Assembly: GCA_963780865.1 (NCBI GenBank)
Contig: CAWADT010000012.1
Location: 1 to 64,000, forward strand
DNA: 64,000 nucleotides
DNA from: FEN-1073 sp963780865
GTDB lineage: Bacteria > Chloroflexota > Anaerolineae > Anaerolineales > RBG-16-64-43
Reading direction: 5' to 3'
A program made the translations under genes and the position numbers. The number at the start of each line of letters is the position of its first letter. Positions within the stretch are counted from its first letter, which is position 1. Under the pieces are notes generated by a model. The model had not been told where the DNA came from. It searched no databases and saw only the letters and a program-made list of their open reading frames with translations. Positions 25,816-33,206 of the stretch are shown piece by piece.

Positions 25816-27054
25816 ATGATGACCATGAAGGCTCCCGCCGGTTTGGGCATTCACTACTTTTCCGACGACCGCCATTTCCGTCAAAAGGACCTGGACCTTT
25901 GGGTTCCCGAACTGCAATCGCTTGGGTTCCGCTGGTTGGCTCTCTCCGGTTCGCTTGCCTGTGCCATCCCGGAAACCTTCCTGAAAAAATTAACGGATGC
26001 GGAGATCGAACCGATCCTGCTCCTGGACCGCGACTCGATCGCTCCACCGCCGGAAATTGTGCCCTGGATCCTTCGCTCCTACCGCCGCGCGGGCGTGCGT
26101 TTCATCGCGCCCTTCGCCGCGCCCAATGCCGATATTTCCTGGCCGGGCGCGGATTGGCAGAACGCTTCGCCGGTGGATCAATTCTTGCAGATTTTTCCTC
26201 CCGTCGCGGAAGCGATCCTCGCCGAGGGGATGACACCCGTTTTCCCGATGCTCGATCCAAACGGAAGCTATTGGAGCCTGGCCTTTCTTGAAGCGTTCCT
26301 GGCGGGGATGGACCGTTGCGGCAAGGGCGACCTGGCCCGCCAACTGGCGCTGGCAGTAAATTTCTCGGCCTACAACCGGCCCCTGGATTGGGGAGCAGGC
26401 GGGCCGAGCCGCTGGCCGAATGTTCAACCCTATCTGACGCCGCCCGATTCCCAGGATCAGCTTGGGTTCCAGGGTTATCTCTGGGTGGATGATATCGTCC
26501 GCCGGACGCTGGGCGAGAGCCTTCCGATGATCGGCCTTAAAGCCGGTGCCTCCGTCGGAGACCTCACCGACCCGCAGTATCCGCCCGTGGATCCTGAGCG
26601 GCAAGCCGATGTCAACCTGCAGGTCGCACAGATCGCGGCCGGCGCACGGTTCTCCGCTCCGGTTCTATGCCTTTGCTATTGGCTGTTGGCCGCCGAAGAG
26701 AATGATCCGGCGTCGTCCGAGGCCTGGTATCGAAACGACGGATCGACTTTGCCGATCGTGGATTTGCTCAAGCGGCGAGCCCTTTCCAAAGATCCGCGGC
26801 AGGCTCCGGTTGTTCAAAAATCCCTGCGCCATTATTTGCTTCTCCCGCCGGAACCGATCCACCTCTCCGGGCGGGCCTGGGAATCAGTCCGCCATTACCT
26901 GTTGGCTTTCCAACCCGTCTGCGGCTTCTCGATCGACGAAGCCTGCCAGGCGGAGAAGGTGACCATCCTCGGCGACCTGCCCTCCACGATCACCGCCCTG
27001 CGGCTGCGGGATTGCGGCTGCCGCGTGGAATATCTCGCCGCCGAACGCATTTAA
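25816..27054 (+). CDS. Hypothetical TIM-barrel-like protein upstream of ftsZ
   Basis: A 412-residue soluble protein without signal or membrane helix. The order of strands and helices is reminiscent of a glycoside-hydrolase-type (beta/alpha)8 barrel: GLGIHYFSDDRHF, then LGFRWLALSG, then EIEPILLLDRD, then GVRFIAPFAAPN, then GMTPVFPMLDPNGSYW, then LALAVNFSAYNRPLDWG, then GFQGYLWVDDIV, then PMIGLKAGASVGD, then APVLCLCYWLLAAEENDP. No catalytic acid pair could be assigned with confidence. Its last about 70 residues form a separate small domain. It ends 12 bases before ftsZ and is probably in its operon, so a role linked to division or envelope is possible. Family not recognised. Confidence 0.65.
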   Translation: MMTMKAPAGLGIHYFSDDRHFRQKDLDLWVPELQSLGFRWLALSGSLACAIPETFLKKLTDAEIEPILLLDRDSIAPPPEIVPWILRSYRRAGVRFIAPFAAPNADISWPGADWQNASPVDQFLQIFPPVAEAILAEGMTPVFPMLDPNGSYWSLAFLEAFLAGMDRCGKGDLARQLALAVNFSAYNRPLDWGAGGPSRWPNVQPYLTPPDSQDQLGFQGYLWVDDIVRRTLGESLPMIGLKAGASVGDLTDPQYPPVDPERQADVNLQVAQIAAGARFSAPVLCLCYWLLAAEENDPASSEAWYRNDGSTLPIVDLLKRRALSKDPRQAPVVQKSLRHYLLLPPEPIHLSGRAWESVRHYLLAFQPVCGFSIDEACQAEKVTILGDLPSTITALRLRDCGCRVEYLAAERI

Positions 27055-27066
27055 AAGGAGAACGCC

Positions 27067-28452
27067 ATGTTGTATCCAACTCTCCCCGAGAGCTTTGAAA
27101 ATGAAACTTCTTCCCGCCCCAAGACGGTGATCAAAGTGGTCGGCCTGGGCGGCGGCGGTTCGAACGCCGTCAACCGGATGATCGAGCTCGGCGTAGGCGG
27201 CGTGGAATTCATCGCCTGCAATACCGACCATCAGGCCCTGAGCAGCTCACTGGCCAAATGCCAGGTGGCGCTCGGACCGCGCACGACGCGGGGCCTGGGA
27301 GCCGGCGGCGATCCGACCATCGGGCGCGCCGCCGCGGAGGAAAGCGCGCGTGAATTGGCCGAGGCGATGCAGGGCGCCGACATGGTGTTCCTTACCGCGG
27401 GCATGGGGGGCGGCACCGGCACCGGCGCGATCCCCATCGCCGCGGAGATTGCCCGCTCGCAGGGCGCGATCGTGGTGGCCATCGTAACCGTCCCCTTCTC
27501 GTTCGAGGGCAAGCGGCGGATGCAAGCCGCGCAGGACGGAATCGATAAGATGCACGCCTTTTGCAATACGCTGATCACCATCCCCAACGATCGGCTGCTC
27601 GAAGTGGCGCCCAAGCAGACCACGTTCGACGTGGCGCTGCGGCTGGCCGATGACGTATTGCGCCAGGGCGTCCAGGCGATCGCCGAGCTGATCACCCGGC
27701 CGGGGCTGGTGAACGTCGATTTTTCGCACGTCCGCTCGCTGATGCAGCTGGCGGGCGGCGCCTGTCTCGCGGTGGGACACGGCACCGGGCCCGACAAGGC
27801 GATCCAGGCCGTGCGCTCGGCGCTTCACAACCCGATGCTGGAAATTGGATCGCTGGAAACCGCCGCCGGTCTGCTGGTTCACTTCACCGGCGGGGAGGAT
27901 TTGGAGCTGGCCGAATTGCACCGCGCGATGCAGGAAGCGTCGGCAGGGGCGACGAACGCGGAAGTCTTCTTCGGCGCGGCAATCGATCCATCGATGAAGG
28001 GCCGGGTGCAGGTGATCATCGTGGCCACCGGCGTGGGCGGACAACCGCTGGGCAGCGTGATCGCCGGCGCGTCTCATATTCTGCTCAAGCACACCGCCCC
28101 AGACGCAATCCAAAATACTTCCGCCGCCGCGCCTTTCTCGCGCCTGGCGGTGGGTTCCTCCGCCCAGCCCGTGCCTGTGCTGCGCAAACCGATTGCGTCC
28201 ACCCAGCCGCCGGCGCGCATCCCCGCCGCCTCCCGACCCATTGCCGCCTCGACGGTTCCTTCCACCGAACCTCACGACGGGGATTCCTCCTCGGGCGCAC
28301 GGATAGGCGCGACTCCCTTGGCCGTCACCGAGGAAGATGAGCTGAACGCGGTCTATTCCATGGAAGAATTGGAGATCCCAGCATTTTTGCGGCGGCGAAC
28401 GCATTCACCGGAAACCCCATCCGCGGTCCGCTTTTTGCATGGCGCAGGATAA
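27067..28452 (+). CDS. ftsZ: FtsZ, with altered T7 catalytic loop
   Basis: A 461-residue tubulin-like GTPase that forms the division ring. GTP-site motifs are intact: GLGGGGSNAVNRM, IACNTDHQAL, GMGGGTGTGAIP and FSFEGKRR. The T7 synergy loop reads NVDFSHV (216-222) instead of NxDFADV: the second catalytic Asp (E. coli D212) is His221. A Pro/Ala-rich linker at about 345-440 leads to a C-terminal peptide EELEIPAFLRRR (FtsA/SepF-binding motif). AAAAGGAG precedes the ATG. It is not in a dcw cluster; neighbours are a TIM-barrel-like gene and two tiny genes, so it may be a second, specialised FtsZ. Confidence 0.93.
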   Translation: MLYPTLPESFENETSSRPKTVIKVVGLGGGGSNAVNRMIELGVGGVEFIACNTDHQALSSSLAKCQVALGPRTTRGLGAGGDPTIGRAAAEESARELAEAMQGADMVFLTAGMGGGTGTGAIPIAAEIARSQGAIVVAIVTVPFSFEGKRRMQAAQDGIDKMHAFCNTLITIPNDRLLEVAPKQTTFDVALRLADDVLRQGVQAIAELITRPGLVNVDFSHVRSLMQLAGGACLAVGHGTGPDKAIQAVRSALHNPMLEIGSLETAAGLLVHFTGGEDLELAELHRAMQEASAGATNAEVFFGAAIDPSMKGRVQVIIVATGVGGQPLGSVIAGASHILLKHTAPDAIQNTSAAAPFSRLAVGSSAQPVPVLRKPIASTQPPARIPAASRPIAASTVPSTEPHDGDSSSGARIGATPLAVTEEDELNAVYSMEELEIPAFLRRRTHSPETPSAVRFLHGAG

Positions 28453-28478
28453 TTGCGATCTCTTTCCCGGAGGCGAGC

Positions 28479-28697
28479 ATGGCCATCGATTCTTCCACCC
28501 TCGAAAAAATCAACCAGCGCGTGGTTCGCGAATATTCCGAAATGCGCGGCGCGCGCCCGTCGATCACGCCCGCCGGCAAAGGGTATACGCTGGTGTACAA
28601 ATCCACCGTCCAAACCCCCGCCGGCCCGATGGCGCGCGTCGTGCGCGTTGTAACCGACGAACGCGGCAAAGTGACGCGCCTGAGCACGTCCAAGTAG
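28479..28697 (+). CDS. Small basic protein downstream of ftsZ
   Basis: A 72-residue protein, starting 26 bases after ftsZ with a CCCGGAGG ribosome site. An N-terminal amphipathic helix (STLEKINQRVVREYSEM) is followed by a compact beta-rich part (GYTLVYKSTVQTPAGPMARVVRVVTDERGKVTRLSTSK). It contains no known motif. Conservation of good codon structure and operon position support a real gene. The function is unknown; association with FtsZ is inferred from position only. Confidence 0.7.
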   Translation: MAIDSSTLEKINQRVVREYSEMRGARPSITPAGKGYTLVYKSTVQTPAGPMARVVRVVTDERGKVTRLSTSK

Positions 28698-28706
28698 GAG
28701 TTGACC

Positions 28707-28868
28707 ATGTACATCGTTAAAAAGCTTTCCCTCCTGACCGCGTTGCGAACCTTGCAGACCGTCGAGCAGATGCTGCACGGTTTGATTCTCGCCCGCCCCT
28801 ACCTTCCGTTTGCCGCTGCAAGCCTCGGCGGAGGGTTTGTGCTCGGGATTATCATCACGAGAATATAG
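28707..28868 (+). CDS. 53-residue membrane-associated peptide, last gene of the ftsZ operon
   Basis: ATG 28707 follows a TAGGAG ribosome site and overlaps nothing. It reads MYIVKKLSLLTALRTLQ, then a stretch to about 31, then PYLPFAAASLGGGFVLGIII as a single transmembrane segment with a short TRI tail. The N-terminal half is an amphipathic helix. It sits nine bases after the 72-residue gene. The size and layout recall small membrane adaptor peptides, but no family is recognised. Confidence 0.55.
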   Translation: MYIVKKLSLLTALRTLQTVEQMLHGLILARPYLPFAAASLGGGFVLGIIITRI

Positions 28869-28946
28869 AACCCGCATTGGCGTCCGGCTCTTCAAATGAT
28901 GAAAATAATTGACGCGGCTACGTTCTGCCAAGCGAGAAATTCCCAT

Positions 28947-29008
28947 TGTCATTGCGAGGAGCCTTCAAATCCACCAGCTTTGGGCTTTTAGGCGACGAAG
29001 CAATCCGG
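28947..29008. repeat. CATTGCGAG palindromic repeat, family B copy 4
   Basis: TGTCATTGCGAGGAGCC at the left and GCGACGAAGCAATCCGG at the right are the two half-sites, separated by a diverged centre. With copy 5 at 29074 it fills the 394-base gap between the ftsZ operon and mntH. Confidence 0.75.
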
Positions 29009-29073
29009 TTTATGGATTGAAATGAGAATAATCCACATCATTGGCTGTGGGTACAAACGCGTTTGCGACTGGG

Positions 29074-29132
29074 AGATTGCTTCGCTCCCTCCCCCCGAAG
29101 TGCACGAGGGCAGGCGGTCGCTCGCAATGACA
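29074..29132. repeat. CATTGCGAG palindromic repeat, family B copy 5
   Basis: Inverse orientation: AGATTGCTTCGCTCCCT at the left and GGTCGCTCGCAATGACAT at the right, about 24 bases apart. Confidence 0.75.
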
Positions 29133-29250
29133 TCTTTCTTTTTTTCCGCACCCTGTTGGAGTATTAAAGACCCTAATTTGATCTCCCCCGATGGTTGCGA
29201 CTAAAAATAAATCTGAGCCATAATTCCGATTCACGATCCGCAATCGGCAC

Positions 29251-29256
29251 TATAAT
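29251..29256 (+). promoter_or_regulatory. -10 box placed for a leaderless mntH transcript
   Basis: A perfect TATAAT ends six bases before the mntH ATG at 29263, so the transcript start would fall at or next to the start codon. There is no ribosome site. A weak -35-like TTCACG lies 15 bases upstream. Confidence 0.5.
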
Positions 29257-29262
29257 CTCCTT

Positions 29263-30561
29263 ATGCCGGACGAAATCCACCGTTACGACCAATCCACAGT
29301 TCGCGGCGCAAAAGAGGTCCTTTCCGGGCAAAGCCGAAAAGGATTCTTCCTTCGGCTGCTCCCATTCCTGGGGCCCGCGTTTATCGCCAGCGTGGCGTAT
29401 ATGGACCCCGGCAACTTTGCCGCCAATCTTCAGGGCGGCGCGCAATTCGGTTATACGCTGCTCTGGGTGGTCATTGCCAGCGATTTGATCGGCGTCATTA
29501 TTCAAACCCTCTCAGCCAAACTTGGAATTGCCACCGGAAAAAATCTCGCCGAACTTTGCCGCGATACCTTTCCGCGGCCGGTGGCGGTTTCGTTGTGGGT
29601 GCTGATGGAGATTGTGGCGATGGCCACGGACCTCGCGGAGTTCATCGGGGCCGCAGTGGGATTCAACTTGCTGCTCGGGATTCCGCTCTGGCTGGCCGGG
29701 CTGCTGACCGCCGCCGTAACCCTCGTCATCCTCGGGCTGGAACGCTTCGGTTTCCGGCCGCTGGAGGCGGTCATCACAGCTTTCGTCGGAGTGATTTCGG
29801 TATGCTACCTGATCGAAACGGTGTTGGACCGGCCGGACTGGGGGAATGTGCTGATCCACGCCGTGAAACCGGAGTTTGCCGGCCCCCAAAGCGTTCTGCT
29901 GGCGGCCGGTATTCTTGGGGCGACGGTGATGCCGCACGCGATCTTCCTGCACTCGGCGCTCACTCAGGGTCGGATCTCGGTGCGCGAGCCGGCCCAGCTG
30001 CGCCGGTTATACCGCTACGAACACCTCGATGTATTGATCGCCATGGGTATGGCGGGGCTAATCAACGCCGCCATGCTGATCATGGCCGCTTCCACGTTCC
30101 ATCAAGCCGGAATGAAGAATGTGGGCACGCTCGCCGAAGCGCACCATACGCTCCAGCCGCTGCTCGGACCCGCGGCCAGTTTGATCTTTGCGCTCTCGCT
30201 CCTGGCCGCCGGGCTTTCTTCGGCATCGGTTGGAACGATGGCCGGCCAGATCATCATGCAGGGTTTTCTGCACCGGCAGATTTCTCCGTGGATCCGCAGG
30301 CTGGTGACCATGATCCCCTCGATGATCGTACTCTTCGCCGGGTGGGAGCCGACCCGCGTTTTGGTTATCAGCCAGGTCGCGCTCAGCTTCGGCTTGCCCT
30401 TCGCCATTCTGCCGCTGGCCTACTTCACTTCGAAGGATTCGTTTATGGGCAGCCTGGTCAACCGTCGTGTCACCACCTATGCCGTCTGGGCAGTGACGGC
30501 GTTGATCATCGCGTTGAATGTGTATTTGTTGTATGGGACTATCTTCGGAGGACGACTATGA
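29263..30561 (+). CDS. mntH: Nramp-family divalent metal transporter (Mn/Fe), MntH
   Basis: A 432-residue proton-coupled Mn(II)/Fe(II) importer with about 11 membrane helices. The metal site is visible in TM1 as DPGN (VAYMDPGNFAANLQGG) and in TM6 as MPHAIFLHSAL, the MPH motif of Nramp. GWEPTRVLVISQVALSFGLPFAI is also Nramp-like. It overlaps the UspA gene as ATGA. No MntR/Fur site or Mn riboswitch was recognised. A TATAAT six bases from the ATG suggests leaderless expression. Confidence 0.95.
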   Translation: MPDEIHRYDQSTVRGAKEVLSGQSRKGFFLRLLPFLGPAFIASVAYMDPGNFAANLQGGAQFGYTLLWVVIASDLIGVIIQTLSAKLGIATGKNLAELCRDTFPRPVAVSLWVLMEIVAMATDLAEFIGAAVGFNLLLGIPLWLAGLLTAAVTLVILGLERFGFRPLEAVITAFVGVISVCYLIETVLDRPDWGNVLIHAVKPEFAGPQSVLLAAGILGATVMPHAIFLHSALTQGRISVREPAQLRRLYRYEHLDVLIAMGMAGLINAAMLIMAASTFHQAGMKNVGTLAEAHHTLQPLLGPAASLIFALSLLAAGLSSASVGTMAGQIIMQGFLHRQISPWIRRLVTMIPSMIVLFAGWEPTRVLVISQVALSFGLPFAILPLAYFTSKDSFMGSLVNRRVTTYAVWAVTALIIALNVYLLYGTIFGGRL

Positions 30562-31463
30562 CCATCCAATGCCTCTTTCTTCCTCTGGACGGTTCGGATT
30601 TGGCGGAAAGCGCCCTGCCGGCGGGGCTGTTTTTCTCGCAATTGTTTGGCGCGTCGATTACGCTCTTTCACGTTATCGAGAAGAACGCCCCCGATCACGT
30701 TCACTCCCGGCACCATTTGACCAATACCGGGGAAGCGGAAATTTATTTGCGGGACGCGGTTGCGCGATACATCCCCGCCGGCGTCTCCGTAAAGCAGCAC
30801 GTGCATTCCTCCGCCGCCCCGGACGTGGCGCGCAGCATCGTCGACCACGCCGCGGAATTGCATCCGGACCTGATCATCCTGTGCGCGCACGGGTACGGCG
30901 GCCCGCGTGACTGGCTGATCGGGAACATCGCCCAGCAGGTGATCTCCCACGGATCGACGCCCGTCCTGCTTCTGCATCCCCGCCAGCCGCCTCGCCCGGG
31001 AGAGATTTTTGCCTGCCGGTCGATTTTGCTTCCAATGGACGGGGTTCCGGAACATGAGCGCAGCGCGGCGCTGGCGGAGGAGATCGCGGTGCATAGCGGC
31101 GCCGGCGTTCATCTGGCGACGGTCGTTCCCACGCCCGGAACGCTCAGCGGCGAGCGGGCGGCCACCGGGAAGCTGCTTCCGGTGTCAACCGCGGCGGCGC
31201 TGGATCTGGCGGAGAAAGGCGCCGGGGAGTACCTTGCGCGGCAGTCCGAGCGGTTGGACGCCATGGGCTTGCGCGCGAGCGCGCAAGTATTACGCGGCGA
31301 TCCGGCAACGGAACTCGCGACCCTGGCCCGCGGCAGGAAGGACGACATGATCGTGCTCGGAACGCATGGGAAAGCGGGATCTTCAGCTTTTTGGAACCGC
31401 AGCGTGACGGCGGCGGTGCTGGCGAAGATCGATACACCGGCGCTGTTGATCCCGGTGCGCTAG
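30558..31463 (+). CDS. Tandem universal stress protein (two UspA domains)
   Basis: A 301-residue cytoplasmic protein of two Usp domains. Domain 1 at about 1-147 has LFLPLDGSDLAESALP and an incomplete nucleotide loop (AHGYGGPRDWLIGNIAQQV). Domain 2 at about 152-301 has ILLPMDGVPEHERSA and GTHGKAGSSAFWNRSVTAAVL, close to the ATP-binding G-2x-G-9x-G-S/T motif. It is translationally coupled to mntH (ATGA at 30558), which suggests a regulatory or stress role tied to metal uptake. Partner not known. Confidence 0.88.
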   Translation: MTIQCLFLPLDGSDLAESALPAGLFFSQLFGASITLFHVIEKNAPDHVHSRHHLTNTGEAEIYLRDAVARYIPAGVSVKQHVHSSAAPDVARSIVDHAAELHPDLIILCAHGYGGPRDWLIGNIAQQVISHGSTPVLLLHPRQPPRPGEIFACRSILLPMDGVPEHERSAALAEEIAVHSGAGVHLATVVPTPGTLSGERAATGKLLPVSTAAALDLAEKGAGEYLARQSERLDAMGLRASAQVLRGDPATELATLARGRKDDMIVLGTHGKAGSSAFWNRSVTAAVLAKIDTPALLIPVR

Positions 31464-31621
31464 TCCGCCGACCCAAGGGAGCGTCTTCCTGCATTTCGTT
31501 CCCGCTATTCACGTCCACAATCCCTCTTTATCAGCCGATCATGCAGTTTGAGGTTGGAGAGACAATCAAATCGGATTAAATCAAAATTCGAGCGATTCCA
31601 TCCAAGCGCAGGAGAAATATT

Positions 31622-31921
31622 ATGTTTGAGCAAATTCTTGACTGCATTTTTTGTTTTCTTTCCGGAATTTTCTTTAATATGAGCTTCCTTCACCTCTTCG
31701 CCTTCTTCGAAACCCGGAATCACCCCATGATCGCAAAATCGCGGCGGCCCTACCTGGCGAGCAAAATCTGGGGCGTTGTCCAGCTGACCGCCGGCTCGAT
31801 CCTGCTCATTTTGGTGAAGTTCCATCCGGGCTATAACCTTGGCACCGCATTTCTTGCGGCCGGTTTTTGTTTCTGGGCGATCGTGCTTGGGGTGATCACG
31901 AGGCGATACGACGCCGCTTGA
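31622..31921 (+). CDS. Small membrane protein, unknown
   Basis: A 99-residue protein with three hydrophobic segments (about 5-27, 47-66 and 72-92) and a basic loop RNHPMIAKSRRPYLASK between the first two. GCAGGAG lies upstream of the ATG. No family recognised. It lies between the stress protein gene and rlmN in the same direction, with 158 unremarkable bases before it. Confidence 0.6.
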   Translation: MFEQILDCIFCFLSGIFFNMSFLHLFAFFETRNHPMIAKSRRPYLASKIWGVVQLTAGSILLILVKFHPGYNLGTAFLAAGFCFWAIVLGVITRRYDAA

Positions 31922-32061
31922 GCTCGATTCGATATTCCAAGGATTTTTCTTCGGCTGTTTCAACATCCACCGGACCGCGAAGAACCCGCGCTTTGCGCCG
32001 GAGGACGGCAGAGGGTTTTTCGTTCTCCTGTGATACCATTCGCGCGGATCAACCTATCCCC

Positions 32062-33147
32062 ATGCCCCTGCCCTGCATATACGATCAATCTTTGGTGGAT
32101 TTACAGTCCTTTCTCCAAGAGAGGAAGGAACCCACTTTCCGCGCCAAGCAGATCTGGCGGAATCTGTATTGCGTTTTGGAAGAAGACCCACGCCGGATGA
32201 CGGACCTGCCGTCCGTATTCCGCGAGGAACTCGGGCGTAGATTCGATTTCCACCCGATGCGGCTGGACACACAAGCCGCTTCCGCCGACCGCAAGACGCG
32301 AAAGTTCCTCTTTCTGCTTGCGGACGGATCGCCGGTGGAAACCGTGCTGATGCTTTACGACCGGCGCCAGACCGGATGCCTCTCCACGCAATCGGGTTGC
32401 GCCATCGGCTGCCGGTTCTGCGCCACGGGGCAGATGGGCTTCCGCCGGTCGCTCACCGCCGGCGAGATCTCCGCCCAGGCGCTATATCTGGCGCGCTTGC
32501 TCCGCGCCGAGGGCAAACCGCTTACCAACCTAGTGCTGATGGGGATGGGCGAGCCTTTTCTTAACTACGACGCAACGCTCACCGCCATCTCCCGGCTCGC
32601 CGATCCGGAGGGGTTCGGGTTCGGCGCCCGCCGCATCACCGTTTCCACCGTCGGGATCGTCCCCGGCATCGAACGCTTCACCCGGGAACACAGCCAGGTG
32701 AACCTCGCGCTCTCGTTGCACGCCGCCGATGACGACCTGCGCGACCGGCTGGTGCCCATCAACCGCACCTACCCGGTGGCGGATTTATTCCTCGCCTGCA
32801 ACGAATATATCCAACAGACGAATCGCCGGCTCTCCCTCGAATGGGCGCTCATCGAAGGGGTTAACGATACACCCGCCCAAGCCCACCATTTGGCCGCGCG
32901 CATCCGCAAATCGTTTGCCAAACCGCTTGTGCATGTTAATTTGATTCCGCTCAATCCGACCGGCAAATTCGAAGGCGCGCCTTCCCAAAAGGAACGCGTC
33001 GACGCGTTTCGCGCCGTCTTGGAAGCGGACGGCCTGGCGTGCACCGTGCGATTGCCGCGCGGGGTGGATATCGCCGCCGGGTGCGGGCAATTGGCGGGGT
33101 TAAAAAAAGATATCGGGCGGAGATCCGATCCGACAAACGGGAATTAA
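32062..33147 (+). CDS. rlmN: 23S rRNA (adenine2503-C2)/tRNA methyltransferase RlmN
   Basis: A 361-residue radical-SAM enzyme that methylates A2503 of 23S rRNA and A37 of some tRNAs. The cluster motif is CAIGCRFCATGQMGF (Cys-x3-Cys-x2-Cys). MGMGEPFLNYD binds SAM, and ITVSTVGIVPGI, LALSLHAADDDLRDRLVPINRTYP and VHVNLIPLNPTG are family signatures. The methyl-carrying Cys is seen in VDIAAGCGQL near the C-terminus. Start ATG 32062 was chosen at MPLPCIYD, since the upstream codons look unrelated. A strong terminator follows. Confidence 0.95.
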   Translation: MPLPCIYDQSLVDLQSFLQERKEPTFRAKQIWRNLYCVLEEDPRRMTDLPSVFREELGRRFDFHPMRLDTQAASADRKTRKFLFLLADGSPVETVLMLYDRRQTGCLSTQSGCAIGCRFCATGQMGFRRSLTAGEISAQALYLARLLRAEGKPLTNLVLMGMGEPFLNYDATLTAISRLADPEGFGFGARRITVSTVGIVPGIERFTREHSQVNLALSLHAADDDLRDRLVPINRTYPVADLFLACNEYIQQTNRRLSLEWALIEGVNDTPAQAHHLAARIRKSFAKPLVHVNLIPLNPTGKFEGAPSQKERVDAFRAVLEADGLACTVRLPRGVDIAAGCGQLAGLKKDIGRRSDPTNGN

Positions 33148-33149
33148 AA

Positions 33150-33188
33150 CGTAGAGGCGCCCCGGCGGGGCGCCTCTACGTTTTTTTT
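33150..33188 (+). terminator. Rho-independent terminator after rlmN
   Basis: A perfect 14-base stem CGTAGAGGCGCCCC / GGGGCGCCTCTACG with a GGC loop (33150-33180), followed by eight Ts. It lies two bases after the rlmN stop. Read on the other strand it is followed by TTTT, so it may also serve the convergent gene ending at 33207. Confidence 0.95.
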
Positions 33189-33206
33189 GCAATCTGAATA
33201 TTTTAA

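Noticed and set aside
14468..29132. CRISPR array from repeated CATTGCGAG units
   Set aside because: The units are far apart, in both orientations and internally palindromic, without regular spacers, and no cas genes are present.
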